A DNA stretch of 64,000 nucleotides from Raphanus sativus. Its lineage: Eukaryota; Streptophyta; Magnoliopsida; Brassicales; Brassicaceae. The position numbers and the translations under genes were made by a program. Every line of letters begins with the position of its first letter. Within the stretch, counting starts at the first letter, position 1. The notes beneath the pieces were generated by a model. It was not told where the DNA came from, searched no databases, and saw nothing but the letters and a program-made list of their open reading frames with translations. The stretch covers positions 3,224,001-3,288,000 of the forward strand of contig NC_079516.1 in NCBI RefSeq assembly GCF_000801105.2, in the 5' to 3' direction. Shown one piece after another: positions 1 through 12,080 of the stretch.

Positions 1-84
1 ATCGGATTAAACCAATACCATAAACAAGAATCCAACTCGGATTAAAAGCTTAAAACAAAAACCATAAACAAAATCGAGACTTAC

Positions 85-300
85 CCTAGTTTGATTTGTG
101 GACAATGCTGTCGCTGATGAAGAAGAGGGTAGGGTTAGGGATTTTCGGTGGAGATGGAGAAATTGATTATGATGAGATTCCAGTTTGATAACTTTTGATT
201 TCGGGTTTATATGTTGATAAATCGAAAAACTCTTCGATTGAATTGATTTCTAGGGGAGTGGAAAAATTTAGAAAAGTAGAGAGATCGACAGTTTTGCATC
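85..300 (-). other. Possible non-coding first exon of a gene leaving the left edge
   Basis: On the minus strand this stretch has a C/T-rich, leader-like composition and ends at a good 5' splice site (CTAGG|GTAAG, the GT lying at 83-84), so positions 1-84 would be intron. No start codon is evident before the splice site. It may be the 5' UTR of a gene lying to the left. This rests only on composition and one splice signal. Confidence 0.25.
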
Positions 301-339
301 GGGAGTGTATAGTTTATTAATGGTAATGGGGTTTGGGAG

Positions 340-530
340 TAGTTTGATTCGGGTAGAAAATTACCCTATCGGGTATAGGGTACGGTTCGGGTCGGGTTGT
401 CTACCCGCAGGTTCTCAGGGTCAAGACCCAATAGGGTAATTTCATCGGTTCGGTTCCTACCCGGACTGGGTTTTTTCGGGTCGGTTTCGGATCGGGTTGT
501 CGGGTCCGGGTAAAATGCCCAGGCCTAATA
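340..530. repeat. GC-rich dispersed repeat, CGGGT/ACCCG-rich transposon terminus
   Basis: A block of CGGGT, GGGTCGGG and ACCCG words inside AT-rich DNA. Read on the minus strand it ends in TAGGCCTGGGCATTTTACCC. The style resembles the subterminal repeats of non-autonomous hAT-like elements, and a similar GC-rich element with clear borders lies at 11567-12072. I could not find a matching terminus or target duplication on the left, so this may be a fragment. Confidence 0.45.
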
Positions 531-539
531 TAGGTAGAA

Positions 540-1215
540 GTTACAGATTAAGGAAACCAACGTGGAAGTTACAATTTTTTAATAAAGGTAATTATATAAT
601 ATATTTAGATAATTATTTAGATGCATTATATTTTTTGTTGGACACAATCTTTAATCAATTGGACATGTTGAAGAATTAATAGAATAGATGATACTAATTA
701 TTAATATAAATTGGGTGTAGCAAGAATTGAAAATCTAGTAAATATAAAAGATACAATTAAGACGAGATTTTTTCTCCTCGTGTTGTTGATTATATTTTTC
801 TGTTTATAATTCATATGAAGACATAATTTGGAACTATTTTTCTTGTTATTACAAATGTATTATGAGACGTGAGAGTGGGTCATCGTGACAGTGAACGTGG
901 ACAGCTAGCAAACGGCCCACACAACCCACGAACGACGTTAAATTCCGTCGGCAAAACACGTGATTAATCATATCATCCGTCAGTTATCAAACCTCCCCAA
1001 GCTAAACATCAAACCCCACATCTCTATTTTATTCCTTTTTATGACCTCGTACTTTTTTGATTGTGCAATTATATACCTTCCTCTGTTTTATAAAAGAAAA
1101 AACGCGCAAAAACAAAAATAAAATATCTTCTGCTTCTTCCTTGCCATGGGCGCTTAAGCATATACTCCGAGAATAAACCGTCTCATTCCAATTCGCGATC
1201 TTCATTCTCGGTCTA
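540..1215 (+). promoter_or_regulatory. Upstream region and leader of the phosphomannose isomerase gene
   Basis: AT-rich DNA leading into the start at 1216. A perfect G-box CACGTG lies at 957-962, about 255 bases before the start codon, in a locally GC-richer stretch with other ACG words. In Arabidopsis the PMI paralogue DIN9 is dark- and sugar-responsive, so a bZIP/bHLH site would make sense here, but that is inference. No other gene is visible. Confidence 0.4.
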
Positions 1216-3147
1216 ATGGAGATCGCCAAGGCAAATGGCGGCTGCGAAGCGGATCGGAGACGTCTTCTCCGGTTGAAATGCTCCGTAAAGGACTACGCCT
1301 GGGGCACGATCGGATCGGATTCACTCGTTTACAGAGTCTACACGGCGAATTCCGACGACCAGATCGATTCGACCCGTCCTTACGCGGAGCTTTGGATGGG
1401 AACTCACGAGTCCGGTCCGAGTTACTTGGAGGTTGAGGATGATGGCTCAAGTGGCGTGACGCTTAGATCGTGGATTGTCGAAAACCCTGAGTGTCTTGGA
1501 GATAGGGTTTTGGAGAAATGGGGTTGCGATCTCCCCTTTCTCTTCAAGGTTACATACATTATTACATTGTGTAATAAATTTTCTCAAGGTTGTTCTGCTT
1601 TTTGTCTGATAGAGAGAGAGTAACTGTTTTGATTAGGTGTTGTCGGTGGCGAGGCCCTTGTCGATTCAAGCACATCCTGATAAGGTTTTGGCGAAGAAAA
1701 TGCATAAAGCTCATCCCAATCTTTATAAAGACGACAATCACAAACCTGAGATGGCATTGGCTTATACTCAATTCGAAGCTCTTTGCGGTTTTGTTCCTCT
1801 TCAGGTAACATTGTTAGTTACAGACAGTGTTATCTGTTGTCACTATTTTCATTGTTCTCAAAGTTTTTTATTTTTTGAAATATAATAAGAGCCTAAGCTT
1901 GAGATAAGATTTGATGAATTGATCATTAGTATTAGCACTTTTATCAAAATGTTGGCAACAAGTTGATTGTTAGCTACCTCTACTCCGGGATTGGTAGCTT
2001 ATTTGATTATATATATATATATATATATTTTTTAATGAATGTTAAATTTATTTAAGAAAAAACAGTTGGTACAATGTATGTAAGTTTAGCCAAATGTTAG
2101 GCAGAAAATAGATTTGAGATTTGAAGGATTTTAAGATTGTTGGTGTGAAAATATTGCAGGAGCTTAAGAGTGTCATTCGTGCTATTCCGGAGATTGAAGA
2201 ACTTGTTGGGAGCGAAGAAACAAACCAAGTCTTCTGCATCAGTGAACATGATGATGAGAAAGTTAAATCTGTTGTCCGAACTATCTTCACCCTGCTAATG
2301 TCTGCAGGCCCTGACACGACAAAGCAGATCGTATTCAAACTAAAACGCCGTCTGCATTTGGAGAGTCAGGTCTAGTCAAGACATCTAACTTCCCTGTTAC
2401 CACCTTCTATTGATTCCACTTTGGTGGAAATTTTCTTTGTAAAATGGCAATGCCTGAATCCTTCCCTTGCGGTTACTGTAGGAACGACATCTGACAGACA
2501 AGGAACGGCTAGTGTTGAAGCTAGAGAAGCAATATCCAAATGATATTGGGGTCATATCTGCATTCTTCTTCAACTACGTGAAGCTCAATCCTGGTGAAGC
2601 CTTGTACCTCGGTGCAAACGAGCCTCATGCATACTTATTCGGTGAGTGCATTGAGGTCATGGCGACTTCAGACAATGTAGTACGAGCTGGCCTCACTTCC
2701 AAGCCTCTTGATATTCAATCACTTTGTTCCATGCTCACATATAAACTGGTAAAACCCTTCAACACACCCAAGAAGTAAAAATGTTTGCAGTATAGTCACT
2801 GAGTTCTCTCTCATCATCTCTGGTGTTTACAGGGCTTTCCTGAAATACTAAAGGGATCAAAGATTAGACCATACATCACGAGATACCTCCCGCCTTTTGA
2901 CGAGTTTGAAGTTGATGTCTGTGATCTTCCCTGTGGAGCCTCGACGGTGTTTCCCTCTGTACCAGGTCCCTCTCTTCTGCTTGTACTCCATGGTGAAGGA
3001 AGAATGTCTACAGACGGTTCTGCTGATGAGGTTTCAATGGGAGATGTTCTGTTTGTGCCTGCAGATACTGAGATCCACTTGAAGTCTTCTTCTGACTTGA
3101 AGCTGTACAGAGCAGGAGTGAACAATAGGTTTTTGTATTCTCTATAG
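1216..3147 (+). CDS. PMI1: Mannose-6-phosphate isomerase, type I (PMI1/MEE31 orthologue)
   Basis: Interconverts mannose-6-phosphate and fructose-6-phosphate in the cytosol, feeding GDP-mannose, cell-wall and ascorbate synthesis. Five exons join in frame: 1216-1548, 1637-1804, 2160-2369, 2482-2748, 2833-3147, giving 430 residues. The type I metal-binding set is visible: Gln122 and His124 in SIQAHPDK, Glu149 in HKPEMALA, and His286 in GANEPHAYL. The early KDYAWG and [13 protein letters not shown] blocks are typical of the family. All four introns are phase 0 with GT-AG ends; intron 2 holds a short (AT)n tract. The start is the first ATG and gives the family N-terminus. It lies convergent to the S7 gene. 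The Arabidopsis counterpart recalled for this position is At3g02570, rather than DIN9 (At1g67070), because of its neighbours. No defect is seen. Confidence 0.95.
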
Positions 3148-3437
3148 TTTGAACTACACACAACACAAGCTTTTCTCCATTTACTGTATGATTGAATCAA
3201 ACCGTGTCAACGCACTTTTGTGACAATAAATTATAAATTCGATTTGATTTTTTTTTAGATGATAGTTTGTGAAACTGTGAATGCTGGAACAACATAAGAA
3301 AGGTCTTATTAAACAGAAATAGGAGGAAGAGTGTGAAGCAACTTTAACAAGAAAATCTTTCCAAAGAGTTTTTTTACTCTCAAACAGAACCAAAACTATC
3401 CGACAAAAAAGAAGAATTAAAACAACATTGTATCTCC

Positions 3438-4263
<826 letters not shown>

Positions 4264-4800
4264 CTTGGCAGTTTCTAGAACAATTTAGACAACACAAAAA
4301 AAAAAATCTAATCAACATTTTGATAGCTTCAAAGCAAAGAAACAAACAGCTCAAAACGAACCCTAAAGGATAGATACTCTTAGCTCGCTAGTGACAATGA
4401 GTAACATTTCTCAATTGATTACAAAAGCTAACGTCTTTAAGCAGATCAGTCTAATTATAACCCTAAAGCTAACATCTTTTTTTCCAGACAAGAGACAAAT
4501 CAGATTAAGACAAACGTCGATTAGCTTCCAAAAGAGCAGACCAAAGCCCACGGAAAATCGAGCAGATTAGTGGACTGAAGCGTACCAGTAAACGACGACG
4601 AAGAACACTAGAAGGTGGAAAAAAAGGTTTACGGCTTCCTGCTTTCCAGAGCTTCGTGGTCAGAGGAGGCGATACAATCTGATGAAGCAAAGCTTTAAAT
4701 ACTAAGGGTTTCTATCGAGATCCCTATTACTTAAACTGGGCCCGTTAATCTACTCATGGCCCAATCTTTATTCCCATTACCCAAAATGGGCTGTGAATTG
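4264..4800 (-). promoter_or_regulatory. S7 leader intron and ribosomal-protein promoter (site II, telobox-like)
   Basis: Upstream of the S7 start there is a probable leader intron. Beyond it lies a promoter with three site II motifs: TGGGCC at 4737-4742, its complement GGCCCA at 4758-4763, and TGGGCT at 4787-4792. A telobox-like word (AAACCCTT on the minus strand) lies around 4704-4711, and a TTTAAA TATA-like word around 4694-4699. Site II plus telobox is the known signature of plant ribosomal-protein and cell-growth promoters, recognised by TCP and Pur-alpha/TRB factors. The motifs are seen directly; their function is inferred. Confidence 0.6.
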
Positions 4801-5971
4801 GTTTGTTGATCAATTTTTTTTTGAAACACAAGTTTGTTTATCAATTAAAATGAAATAATTTGTCAACAATTCTAGAATAATTTTGCAAGATAATGGAATG
4901 GCTAGATAGCTAATAGTACTTGATAGCATAGCTAATAGTACTTGCTACCATCTATTCTATTAAAACACAAGCATGACCAATTGGTAAATATTTAGTCTAA
5001 TTATTTGTAATCTATATATTTTAATAATTAACTAATAGTATTTAACATATATGTATAATCTAGATTGACTTTTGAAATATACTTAAATATAAAAGTTAAA
5101 ATTTTCAAAAAAATTTAAAACAGAAAATAAAAAGACTGGATCAAAATCTAGTCTTAGCTTATTAAAATGCTTGGGATGTACGGTATGCGACCAACGATTT
5201 ATCATTATTTGACCATTCAGACCTATCAAATTCTTAAAAATATTCCACAAATATACAATTACGAATTAACGACGTCGATAGTTTTTAATTATGATTTATT
5301 TTTAGAACGACATCGTTCTTCTTTTGGTCATATCATATAAAGTGCATCCGTAGCCGCACTGTTTCTCCTCTTTCGCTCAACCTTATCGCCGCTCATAAAT
5401 TCTTGAAGGTAATGCTCGTCTCTCTTCTTTATCAATTTCCGTTAATGTCGGAAATGACAGATCAAAGTTTGTTTGTTTTTTTCTTTTCGTTGCAGATCTA
5501 AATGTTTTACTTCTTATCGAGTTTGTTTTTCTTTGGTCGTATGGAAGTTTTCTGTTTATAGTCCCAGTCAATACGTCTGTGTTGGTTTGCCCCTTTTTAC
5601 ATTCTATGAAAAAAATGGTTTCTTCTGGTCAAACATATTCGTTGGCTTTGTTCTGTTTTTGAACGTCCTTTTTATACACAAATCAATCTCTCTGTATTAG
5701 AAATGAACCATTTTTTTTAAATTATATTACCACCCCCTACAACGAATTTCCGTAGCTTCCCCTCAAATTAGATCTCGGTGAAAAAAAAAACTAGAGAAAC
5801 TTGAGGACAATTGTTACGATCTCACCAAGTAAAAATTCCAATTTTCTTATCCGTTTGAATTTTTTTTTAAATTAAATCACATCCTTGAGAACAACACTAA
5901 TTTGTTTTTGTATGATACGCAAACAGGTAAGGCGTTCTTCTGTGGATAAAAAGTGGTTCAGAAAGAAAAAG
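4801..5971 (+). promoter_or_regulatory. AT-rich intergenic DNA and leader of the At3g02555-type gene
   Basis: From 4801 to about 5330 the DNA is AT-rich with no coding signal; a 16-base word (ATAGCTAATAGTACTT) occurs twice near 4905 and 4926. A probable transcription start lies near 5340-5400, where a CTTTCGCTC-rich leader ends at the good donor AAG|GTAATG around 5409. The rest, to 5971, is leader intron and leader. Several short T-rich tracts are present. No separate gene is seen. Confidence 0.4.
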
Positions 5972-7063
5972 ATGAATCATTGCAACCTTCAGCAGAACGC
6001 CTTCATGTCGTCCCCTGACGAATCCAGAGGATTTGTTGTTCCTGTCTCTTCTTGTGTTGTTTGTCCTAAGCCTCGTCGCGTTAGCATTCTCTCCAACAAC
6101 GCTATTCATCTGTTTAGATCATCACATCCTAGGTAATTACAAAGCTTATTCCTTTTTTTGTGTTTTTTTTGCCCACAAATTTGATAATAATATCCAGGAA
6201 AAAAAAAGAACAAAGTGCGTATCTTTACTTTGTTTTTTTTTTTTTTTGGGGGATTTAACAGTCAGCCAGGAGCAGCTGATGTATGTGATTCTCAAGCCGG
6301 GGCAGATCTTTTGGACATCATCCGTAGAAAGGTTTGTTTATTTTATTTCAAACTTGTGTATTGACTCAAGCTATATCTATTGGATTTCCACTTTTCTTTC
6401 CGGTTGTTTTAACGACATGGTTTTGAATCATTCTTCATTTATCTGTTAATATTGATCTGTGTTTCTATGTATCAAAATCAACGCTAGGCTATATAGTTGC
6501 TCTAAGAGGTTTAATCCATATAATGTTTTCATCAGATTTCACCTCTCTTTCTGAATCATGAATCTTGTTCTTCCCTCTACGTGACGCTTTAAGAAAGCTT
6601 CCTTTTTATGAAAAATAAAATAAAATCATTGAATCATCTCGTGGTTATGTAGTTTTGTATATAGAATCATCATCTTTAGTCAGATTCTTAAAGCATTCAG
6701 TCACAGAGGTGTCCGTATAATATTGTATGTAGTGATCTAATACTCTATTATCTTGTTCTTTCTTTGTAGGAAGAAACATTATCTGGTGTAGCTTCATCGC
6801 CTCCATTTTTCCTCGGGTCTCCCCCAAGCAGAGTATCAAACCCATTAGCTCAAGATGCACGATTTGGAGATGAAAAACTCAACCCTGTCTCCCCCTCGCT
6901 CTCACCATTCCTTACATCTCCATCTCCATCGCCATCTCGTGTCAAAGGAGGAGGTTGTGGTGGTCGAGTGAAGTTTGGGCTCAAACCGGCAGCTGTTAGA
7001 GTTGAAGGATTCAACTGCTTTAACAGGGACCGCCAAAGCTCAAACATATCTGCCATGGCTTAG
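5972..7063 (+). CDS. Small plant protein of unknown function (At3g02555/At5g16110 type)
   Basis: Three exons (5972-6132, 6262-6331, 6770-7063) join to a 174-residue protein. No catalytic domain is recognised. Visible blocks are MNHCNLQQNAF at the start, VCPKPRRVSILSNNA, a short acidic-hydrophobic segment (AGADLLDIIRRK) made by exon 2, and a Ser/Pro-rich block with FFLGSPPSRVSNPLAQDARF. It ends in a basic, Gly-rich segment (KGGGCGGRVKFGLKPAAVRVEGF). The FFLGSPPSR and DARFGDEK stretches are those I recall for an Arabidopsis family of short unknown proteins next to the S7 gene. The ATG at 5972 is chosen because it gives the family N-terminus; an in-frame ATG at 5885 would add 29 residues unlike the family. 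Function cannot be deduced. Confidence 0.8.
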
Positions 7064-9127
7064 AAAAGGAAAGAAGAAAGGAACAGAGATTCACAAAAGT
7101 GTAAATAAAATTCCAAAATCAAGACTATAAATCTTTGAAGATCTGTCTACAACACCAGTTAAGGCTTTTTGACCACAGTTTTCTTTAACTTTGAGGTCAA
7201 TATTTGTGTATATATACCGTAACAACAAAGATGTGTTTATTGAGTCTCGTTGTAACATATTAAAACCAATTTGGAGTCTCTTTGTTCCTTTTCTTTTTTG
7301 TCTGTATAAAAGCTTGTATATTAACGTTTTTCTCTGTATGGAGATTCTCAATCTTTGTAAAATGTAACTTCGATAAATATGAATGCTCTTTGTATTATTT
7401 CAAACAAGTTTCTCTGTATTGGCGCCTAATTCGCTTGTCACGTAACGGATAGACACAAAAGAGATACAGAACCGACATGTAATGGCGATTGATACGGAGT
7501 TGTCCGGTCCGTCGGTGACTTGCGAAGATCCATAACGTAACACTTACGAAATACGGTCTATTTAACGACGAAGCTTCCATCATTTTGTTGTGCCGTGAAC
7601 AAAACCTGTAAACTCATTCATATGGTCTGGTTGAAGTAATGGAAGCTAGTTTCGGCTACTAATTAATTGTTGTTTTTAAGTCTCAGTCCGACCCATCAAA
7701 GCAGAGTTACGTATGGTTTTTTTTTTTTTTTTTTGAAAGAAGGGTTAATTACGTATGGTTTGCAGCGGATAATAACACATGATGATTTATGTATGCAGCA
7801 GTAATATCTATGTCTTTTTGTTAAATGTTTCTCTCTCGGTGCCTAACTATAAGATGTTTCAGATAAAACATCCATATCAAGAAAGTTAAACATCCTAATC
7901 AAGTTTCAATAATAACAAAATCTATCATATACTTCTTATTCAAATTCAGTCTACAAAAGATTATTTTTTTCAAAAATATCAAAGGTTTTTGTAAAATATA
8001 GTATGTGAGAAATCACATTCTGAAATGTCCAAGGTTTCACAATATTGAGATTAGTTAAAAGTTGATAACATATTAACGCTGATTTTTACAGTAGTTGTCT
8101 AAATTACACTAAAGTTAATTACAGACAAAACAAAAGATTACGCTGTTTTTAAAACAAAACCGTCGGCGACACGATCCGCCCACAGTCACAAAGAAGAAAA
8201 TATCAAAACCAGAAACCAGACACTAGTTTTTCGGACAAATTATAAAGCAGTATTTTAGACACGGGATTCTTTTCCCGAAAACCAGGAGCCAAGTATGGGC
8301 CCCACCTTCCTCAAATGACTCAAATCCCATCTGACTCAGATGTGGCGATTCGACCAAACTTTCTGACGCGCATGCGTTAAAGCCACGGCCTCTGTCTTTT
8401 TTTTGTCACAGACTTTGATAAAGGAGAACAGAGATATTATTAGACCAATTTAAAAGTGATTATACGATTTTAACCAATACTCCATATTAATGAATAAATC
8501 ATCTAAATTCGTTAACTATCTGTTAATATATACATTATAAATGGATCAAAAGCTTAATCTACTATCCTACTCTGGTTTATATCCACACATTATTTACACC
8601 TATATCTAACTACATTGAATATTTAAATGTTCTAGGACAAATCAAAAATTTTAGATACCAAAATTTAGATTGTTTAATTATTCAATTAATCACTTTTAAG
8701 ACACGCGCGTGGGAGCTGAGAGTGTGCATGAAACAAAACTTGGGGAAGAAACACAAGAAGTGAAACTTTGAACCAGCAATTAAAAAAACCGCGGCGGGGG
8801 AAAAAGGAGGAGAAGAAATGAAATGAAATAAAAAAAATCAAAAGACAAAACCGCCTTTGTCTTTAGAAAAAAACAACTCTTCTTCTTCTTATCTCATTTT
8901 CTTTGTCCTCACTCTTCTTCCCTGGTTTTATATCTCACCTCCCAAAAATCCAGGGGCTTCTTATTGTCAACGTATTCAATCCCTTGAAGCTATATTATCT
9001 TTCTTATATAATTAGCGAATCTCCTTCACCACCTCCTGCATAATCTCCTAGAAATCTTACAAAACTTTTCAAATCCTGATTTGTTTTGGTTTACTCGATC
9101 AGTTGGAATCTATAAGAAAGTTTAAAG
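7064..9127 (+). promoter_or_regulatory. Long upstream region of the LBD41 gene
   Basis: About 2 kb without a gene. The first 300 bases are probably the 3' UTR of the preceding gene. A candidate hypoxia-responsive promoter element, AAACCAGGAGC, lies at 8279-8289 and differs at one site from the published consensus AAACCA(G/C)(G/C)(G/C)GC. LBD41 is a core hypoxia gene in Arabidopsis, so this word is plausible but unproven. A C/T-rich leader precedes the start (8870-9120). The rest is AT-rich and unremarkable. Confidence 0.35.
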
Positions 9128-10025
9128 ATGCGGATGAGCTGTAATGGATGCAGGGTTCTTCGGAAAGGGTGTAGTGAGGATTGTAGTATAAGACCGTGTT
9201 TGGGCTGGATCAAATCCCCTGAAGCGCAAGCAAACGCAACAGTGTTTCTAGCCAAGTTCTATGGCCGTGCTGGACTCATGAACCTAATCAACGCCGGTCC
9301 CGAGCACCTTCGTCCTGGTTAGTGTTTTTTCCATCTTAGAAACGTCGCCGTATTGAACCTGGTTAGTGGTTGTCTAGTATATTGATCCTTCTTGTCTGAA
9401 ATTTTTTGTAGGGATTTTCCGGTCGTTGTTGCATGAAGCATGCGGGAGGATCGTGAACCCGATCTACGGTTCGGTGGGGTTGTTATGGTCGGGAAACTGG
9501 CAGCTTTGTCAATCCGCCGTGGAGGCGGTGATGAGAGGCGAACCGATCACTGAGATGGCCACGGATGCGGCGACGAGCGGGCAAGGTCCGCCGCTGAAAA
9601 TGTATGACATCCGACATATCTCCAAGGACGAGAACTCCCCCGCTGCAGCTGCTGCTGGTTCAACCGATCCGAAACGAGGAAAGAAAGCTCGCCGGGCTAA
9701 GCGGGTCGCCTCCGCTGCCGCCGTCGCTAAACCGGCGGAATCAGAGGGGAAATCCGCCGGGGGAGAAGGAGAAGCTAGTCACGACTCGTCGTTGAGTCAC
9801 CAGTCTGAAGTTGTGGCTCCTCATGAAGAAGAGAGCAATATCTCGAAGGTGATGACATTCTCTCCGACGGCTGTGCAATGTTCCGGTGAGATCAAACTCG
9901 ACCTAACGTTAGGGCTGGAGCCGGCGTCACGCGCGGATCACGTGGTGCCTGTTAAGAAGAGAAAGATGGGCGTGTTTAGCACGTGGCAGGAAGAGAGTTC
10001 GTGTAAGACTGACCTTGTACTCTAA
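9128..10025 (+). CDS. LBD41: LOB-domain transcription factor, class II (LBD41 orthologue)
   Basis: Nuclear DNA-binding protein of the LATERAL ORGAN BOUNDARIES family; class II members act mainly as repressors in nitrogen, anthocyanin and low-oxygen responses. Two exons (9128-9317 and 9412-10025) join through a split Gly codon to 267 residues. The zinc-finger-like block CX2CX6CX3C is visible (Cys5, Cys8, Cys15, Cys19), followed by [20 protein letters not shown] and the conserved [19 protein letters not shown]. The middle is Ala/Lys-rich and low complexity with an RRAKR basic patch. Near the C-terminus, LDLTLGL (about residues 226-232) is an EAR-type LxLxL repression motif. The intron position within the LOB domain is typical. 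The next gene downstream is only a RAD23 remnant. The subclass fits LBD37-42, and the neighbours favour LBD41 (At3g02550). Confidence 0.95.
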
Positions 10026-10641
10026 TTATTCCTTTGAAGTTTTGCCCGTATCAGCTCAGTTATGATACCATAACTTTTCTTTTTGTTATCTATTTCTGCC
10101 TTTAATTTGCATCTTCCTCTGGTGATGAAAGATAGAGCAATGTACAAACTTATTTACAGAGTTAAATTCAAGATTGGCTATAAGAGTTTTATTACTTTTT
10201 TCTGTTGTGTGATTTGATTATAACAAAACAAAGAACACATAAAATTGCCACAAATTAGTGGATTCTTCTTACTACACACTAAAGAATGTTGTGGGCCTAA
10301 TTGTTTGGGCCTATCTTTTAACGAACGTAGTATGGAAGGAAATTGTCAATGGCAGCATATAATGACAGATGACGTGGCCAGATTCCAATGTATCATCATC
10401 ACCTACCTACTAGTACTAGCCTTCTTCCCAAACTTACTTTTTGTGAAAAATGAATCGATGTCAAACCAAATGATTGGTGATGAACTAGTGATAATATCTT
10501 TGTGTAACGATGATTGACGTTTGTATCTCGTTGTTATGGATAGCATTCCTGATTATCATATTCTATGAGGTTGATGATTGTACATGAATATCTGAAGAAA
10601 TTTCTGTTGACTGATTTCTTGGGAACTTGTGTACAATTCAG
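10026..10641. other. Intergenic DNA with possible remnant RAD23 promoter
   Basis: This holds the LBD41 3' flank and then a stretch where two GTGGGCC/TTGGGCC site II-type words lie close together around 10291-10311, followed by AT-rich DNA up to the surviving RAD23-like exon. RAD23 genes are housekeeping genes, so the paired site II words may be a relic of that promoter. No first exon (MKIFVKTLKG type) could be found between them and 10642. Confidence 0.3.
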
Positions 10642-11312
10642 GTAGCTGATGTGAAGAAGAACATAGAGACTGTGCAGGGAGCTGACGTTTATCCTGCTGC
10701 GAAACTGATGCTTATTTACCAAGGGAAAGTGCTTAAAGATGAGACCACCATTGAGGAGAACAAAGTTGCTGAGAGCAGTTTTATTGTCATTATGATGACC
10801 AAGGTCAGCTTGGATCTTAGGATACTAAAAGCATTTGTGTTGTTTTCTTTTAGCTTTTGGATTTATCTAATTATGACTTATGCTCTCTGGGGATTAAACC
10901 AGTAGCGGCCCTGAGCATAAGCATTAGAAACATCTGATTCCAGCCTGTTGATAAGTAACATATTTTTCGGCCTGTATCTAAAATATGTCAGTAGTTTTAG
11001 ATGGTCAAACTTGCTTGGAACTTTCCTAAAGGAGATAGGTCCAACACCCGCTAGTGGCTTTTTTTATTATTTTTGGCTTCCAGCCTGTGTTTTTTCAGGG
11101 CCGGGACTGGGTTAAACATGTAGAGTAAACCTGCCTCAACTGGAGCATCTAGTGCATCTGTTGGCTCTTCATACAGGTGAGAGCCGGTTCTGTTGTTCTT
11201 TGCATCATCATAAGCAATGAGATGCTGCAATTTGTTTGATGAATGATCTAACTTTTACCATTGTACCTACCTCTTCAACTTCCCCTCAGCCTCCAGCTTC
11301 TGTAGCAATGTG
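10642..11312 (+). pseudogene. Decayed RAD23C-type ubiquitin receptor gene
   Basis: Only scraps remain. The second ubiquitin-like-domain exon is well preserved at 10642-10803 ([20 protein letters not shown], then [20 protein letters not shown]) with its acceptor and donor. After an intron invaded by a transposon, 11122-11178 still reads SKPASTGASSASVGSSYR, and 11289-11312 reads PQPPASVA. Both resemble the Ser/Thr/Pro linker of plant RAD23C/D. The first exon and the UBA, XPC-binding and second UBA domains are not found in the following kilobases. RAD23 proteins shuttle ubiquitylated cargo to the proteasome; this copy cannot. By position it corresponds to At3g02540. Intact paralogues elsewhere in the genome presumably supply the function. 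Confidence 0.85.
10900..11109. mobile_element. Non-autonomous hAT-type element, 210 bp, in the RAD23 remnant
   Basis: Terminal inverted repeats of 15 bases match at 13: the left end reads CAGTAGCGGCCCTGA and the right end, on the minus strand, CAGTCCCGGCCCTGA. It is flanked by 8-base direct repeats, GATTAAAC (10892-10899) and GGTTAAAC (11110-11117), differing at one site. An 8-base duplication with CAG-type ends is the hAT signature. There is no coding capacity. It sits in the intron between the two surviving parts of the RAD23 remnant. Confidence 0.8.
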
Positions 11313-11566
11313 AGTTCAAAGGACAAGTATTTTCTGCTCGGGAATTTCCTGAAATTTATGTTTTTTTTTATGTCATCATTTAACCATCCAAAAGCATGTA
11401 ACTAATCTAATCCTCTAACACACTGAGTCATGCGAGAATAAAGGAACCTACAATCCGGTCTATCATCCTTCCTTATATTCAATAATTAATGTCACTTATT
11501 TATATGGTTTTAAGTGGGCCTATTGAAAGAACAAATTGAAGGCCATTTTAATATATTTAGTGTAGG

Positions 11567-12072
11567 TAGAGCTGGGAATTTGATTCATTATCCGCGGGCT
11601 CCGTCCCGTTTGACCCGGCGGGTGCGGGTCGAGTGATTTGAAAAATTGTTCGCGGGTGCGGGTGCGGGTCGAGTGATTTTAACGCGGGGCGGGTGCGGTC
11701 GACCGAATTTAAACTGCGGGTACCCGCCAACCCGCAAAATTAAAAAAAAAATTTTTTTTTTTAAAATATGATTTTTTTAGTAAAAAATTATTTTATAATA
11801 AAAATAATAAAAAATACGAATATTTTTAAAAATTTAATTAAAATATATTATTTATATTATTTTTTAAAAAAATATTAATTAAAATAATTATTTTTATTAT
11901 TTTTTATATTACCCGCGGTCCCGCGGGTTACCCGCTAATTTATGCGGGGCGGGGCGGGTCTTACATTTTTTAGATGCGGGTCAAGCGGGTCGAATTTTTG
12001 AATCGAAAAAATGAGTCGACCCGCAGCGGGGCGGGGCGGGTCGGGGCGGGTCGACCCGCAAACCCAGCACTA
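11567..12072. mobile_element. GC-rich non-autonomous hAT-like element, 506 bp
   Basis: The left end reads TAGAGCTGGG and the right end, on the minus strand, TAGTGCTGGG (9 of 10 matching). Perfect 8-base direct repeats AGTGTAGG flank it at 11559-11566 and 12073-12080; the identity extends past the border because the element ends resemble the flank. Inside, both ends are packed with CGGGTGCGGGTCGA and GCGGGGCGGGTC words around an AT-rich core, as expected for subterminal transposase-binding repeats. No open reading frame. Its base composition contrasts sharply with the AT-rich surroundings. Confidence 0.7.
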
Positions 12073-12080
12073 AGTGTAGG

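Noticed and set aside
5885..5971. Upstream in-frame ATG of the At3g02555-type gene
   Set aside because: Would add 29 residues of leader-like sequence; the family N-terminus starts at 5972.
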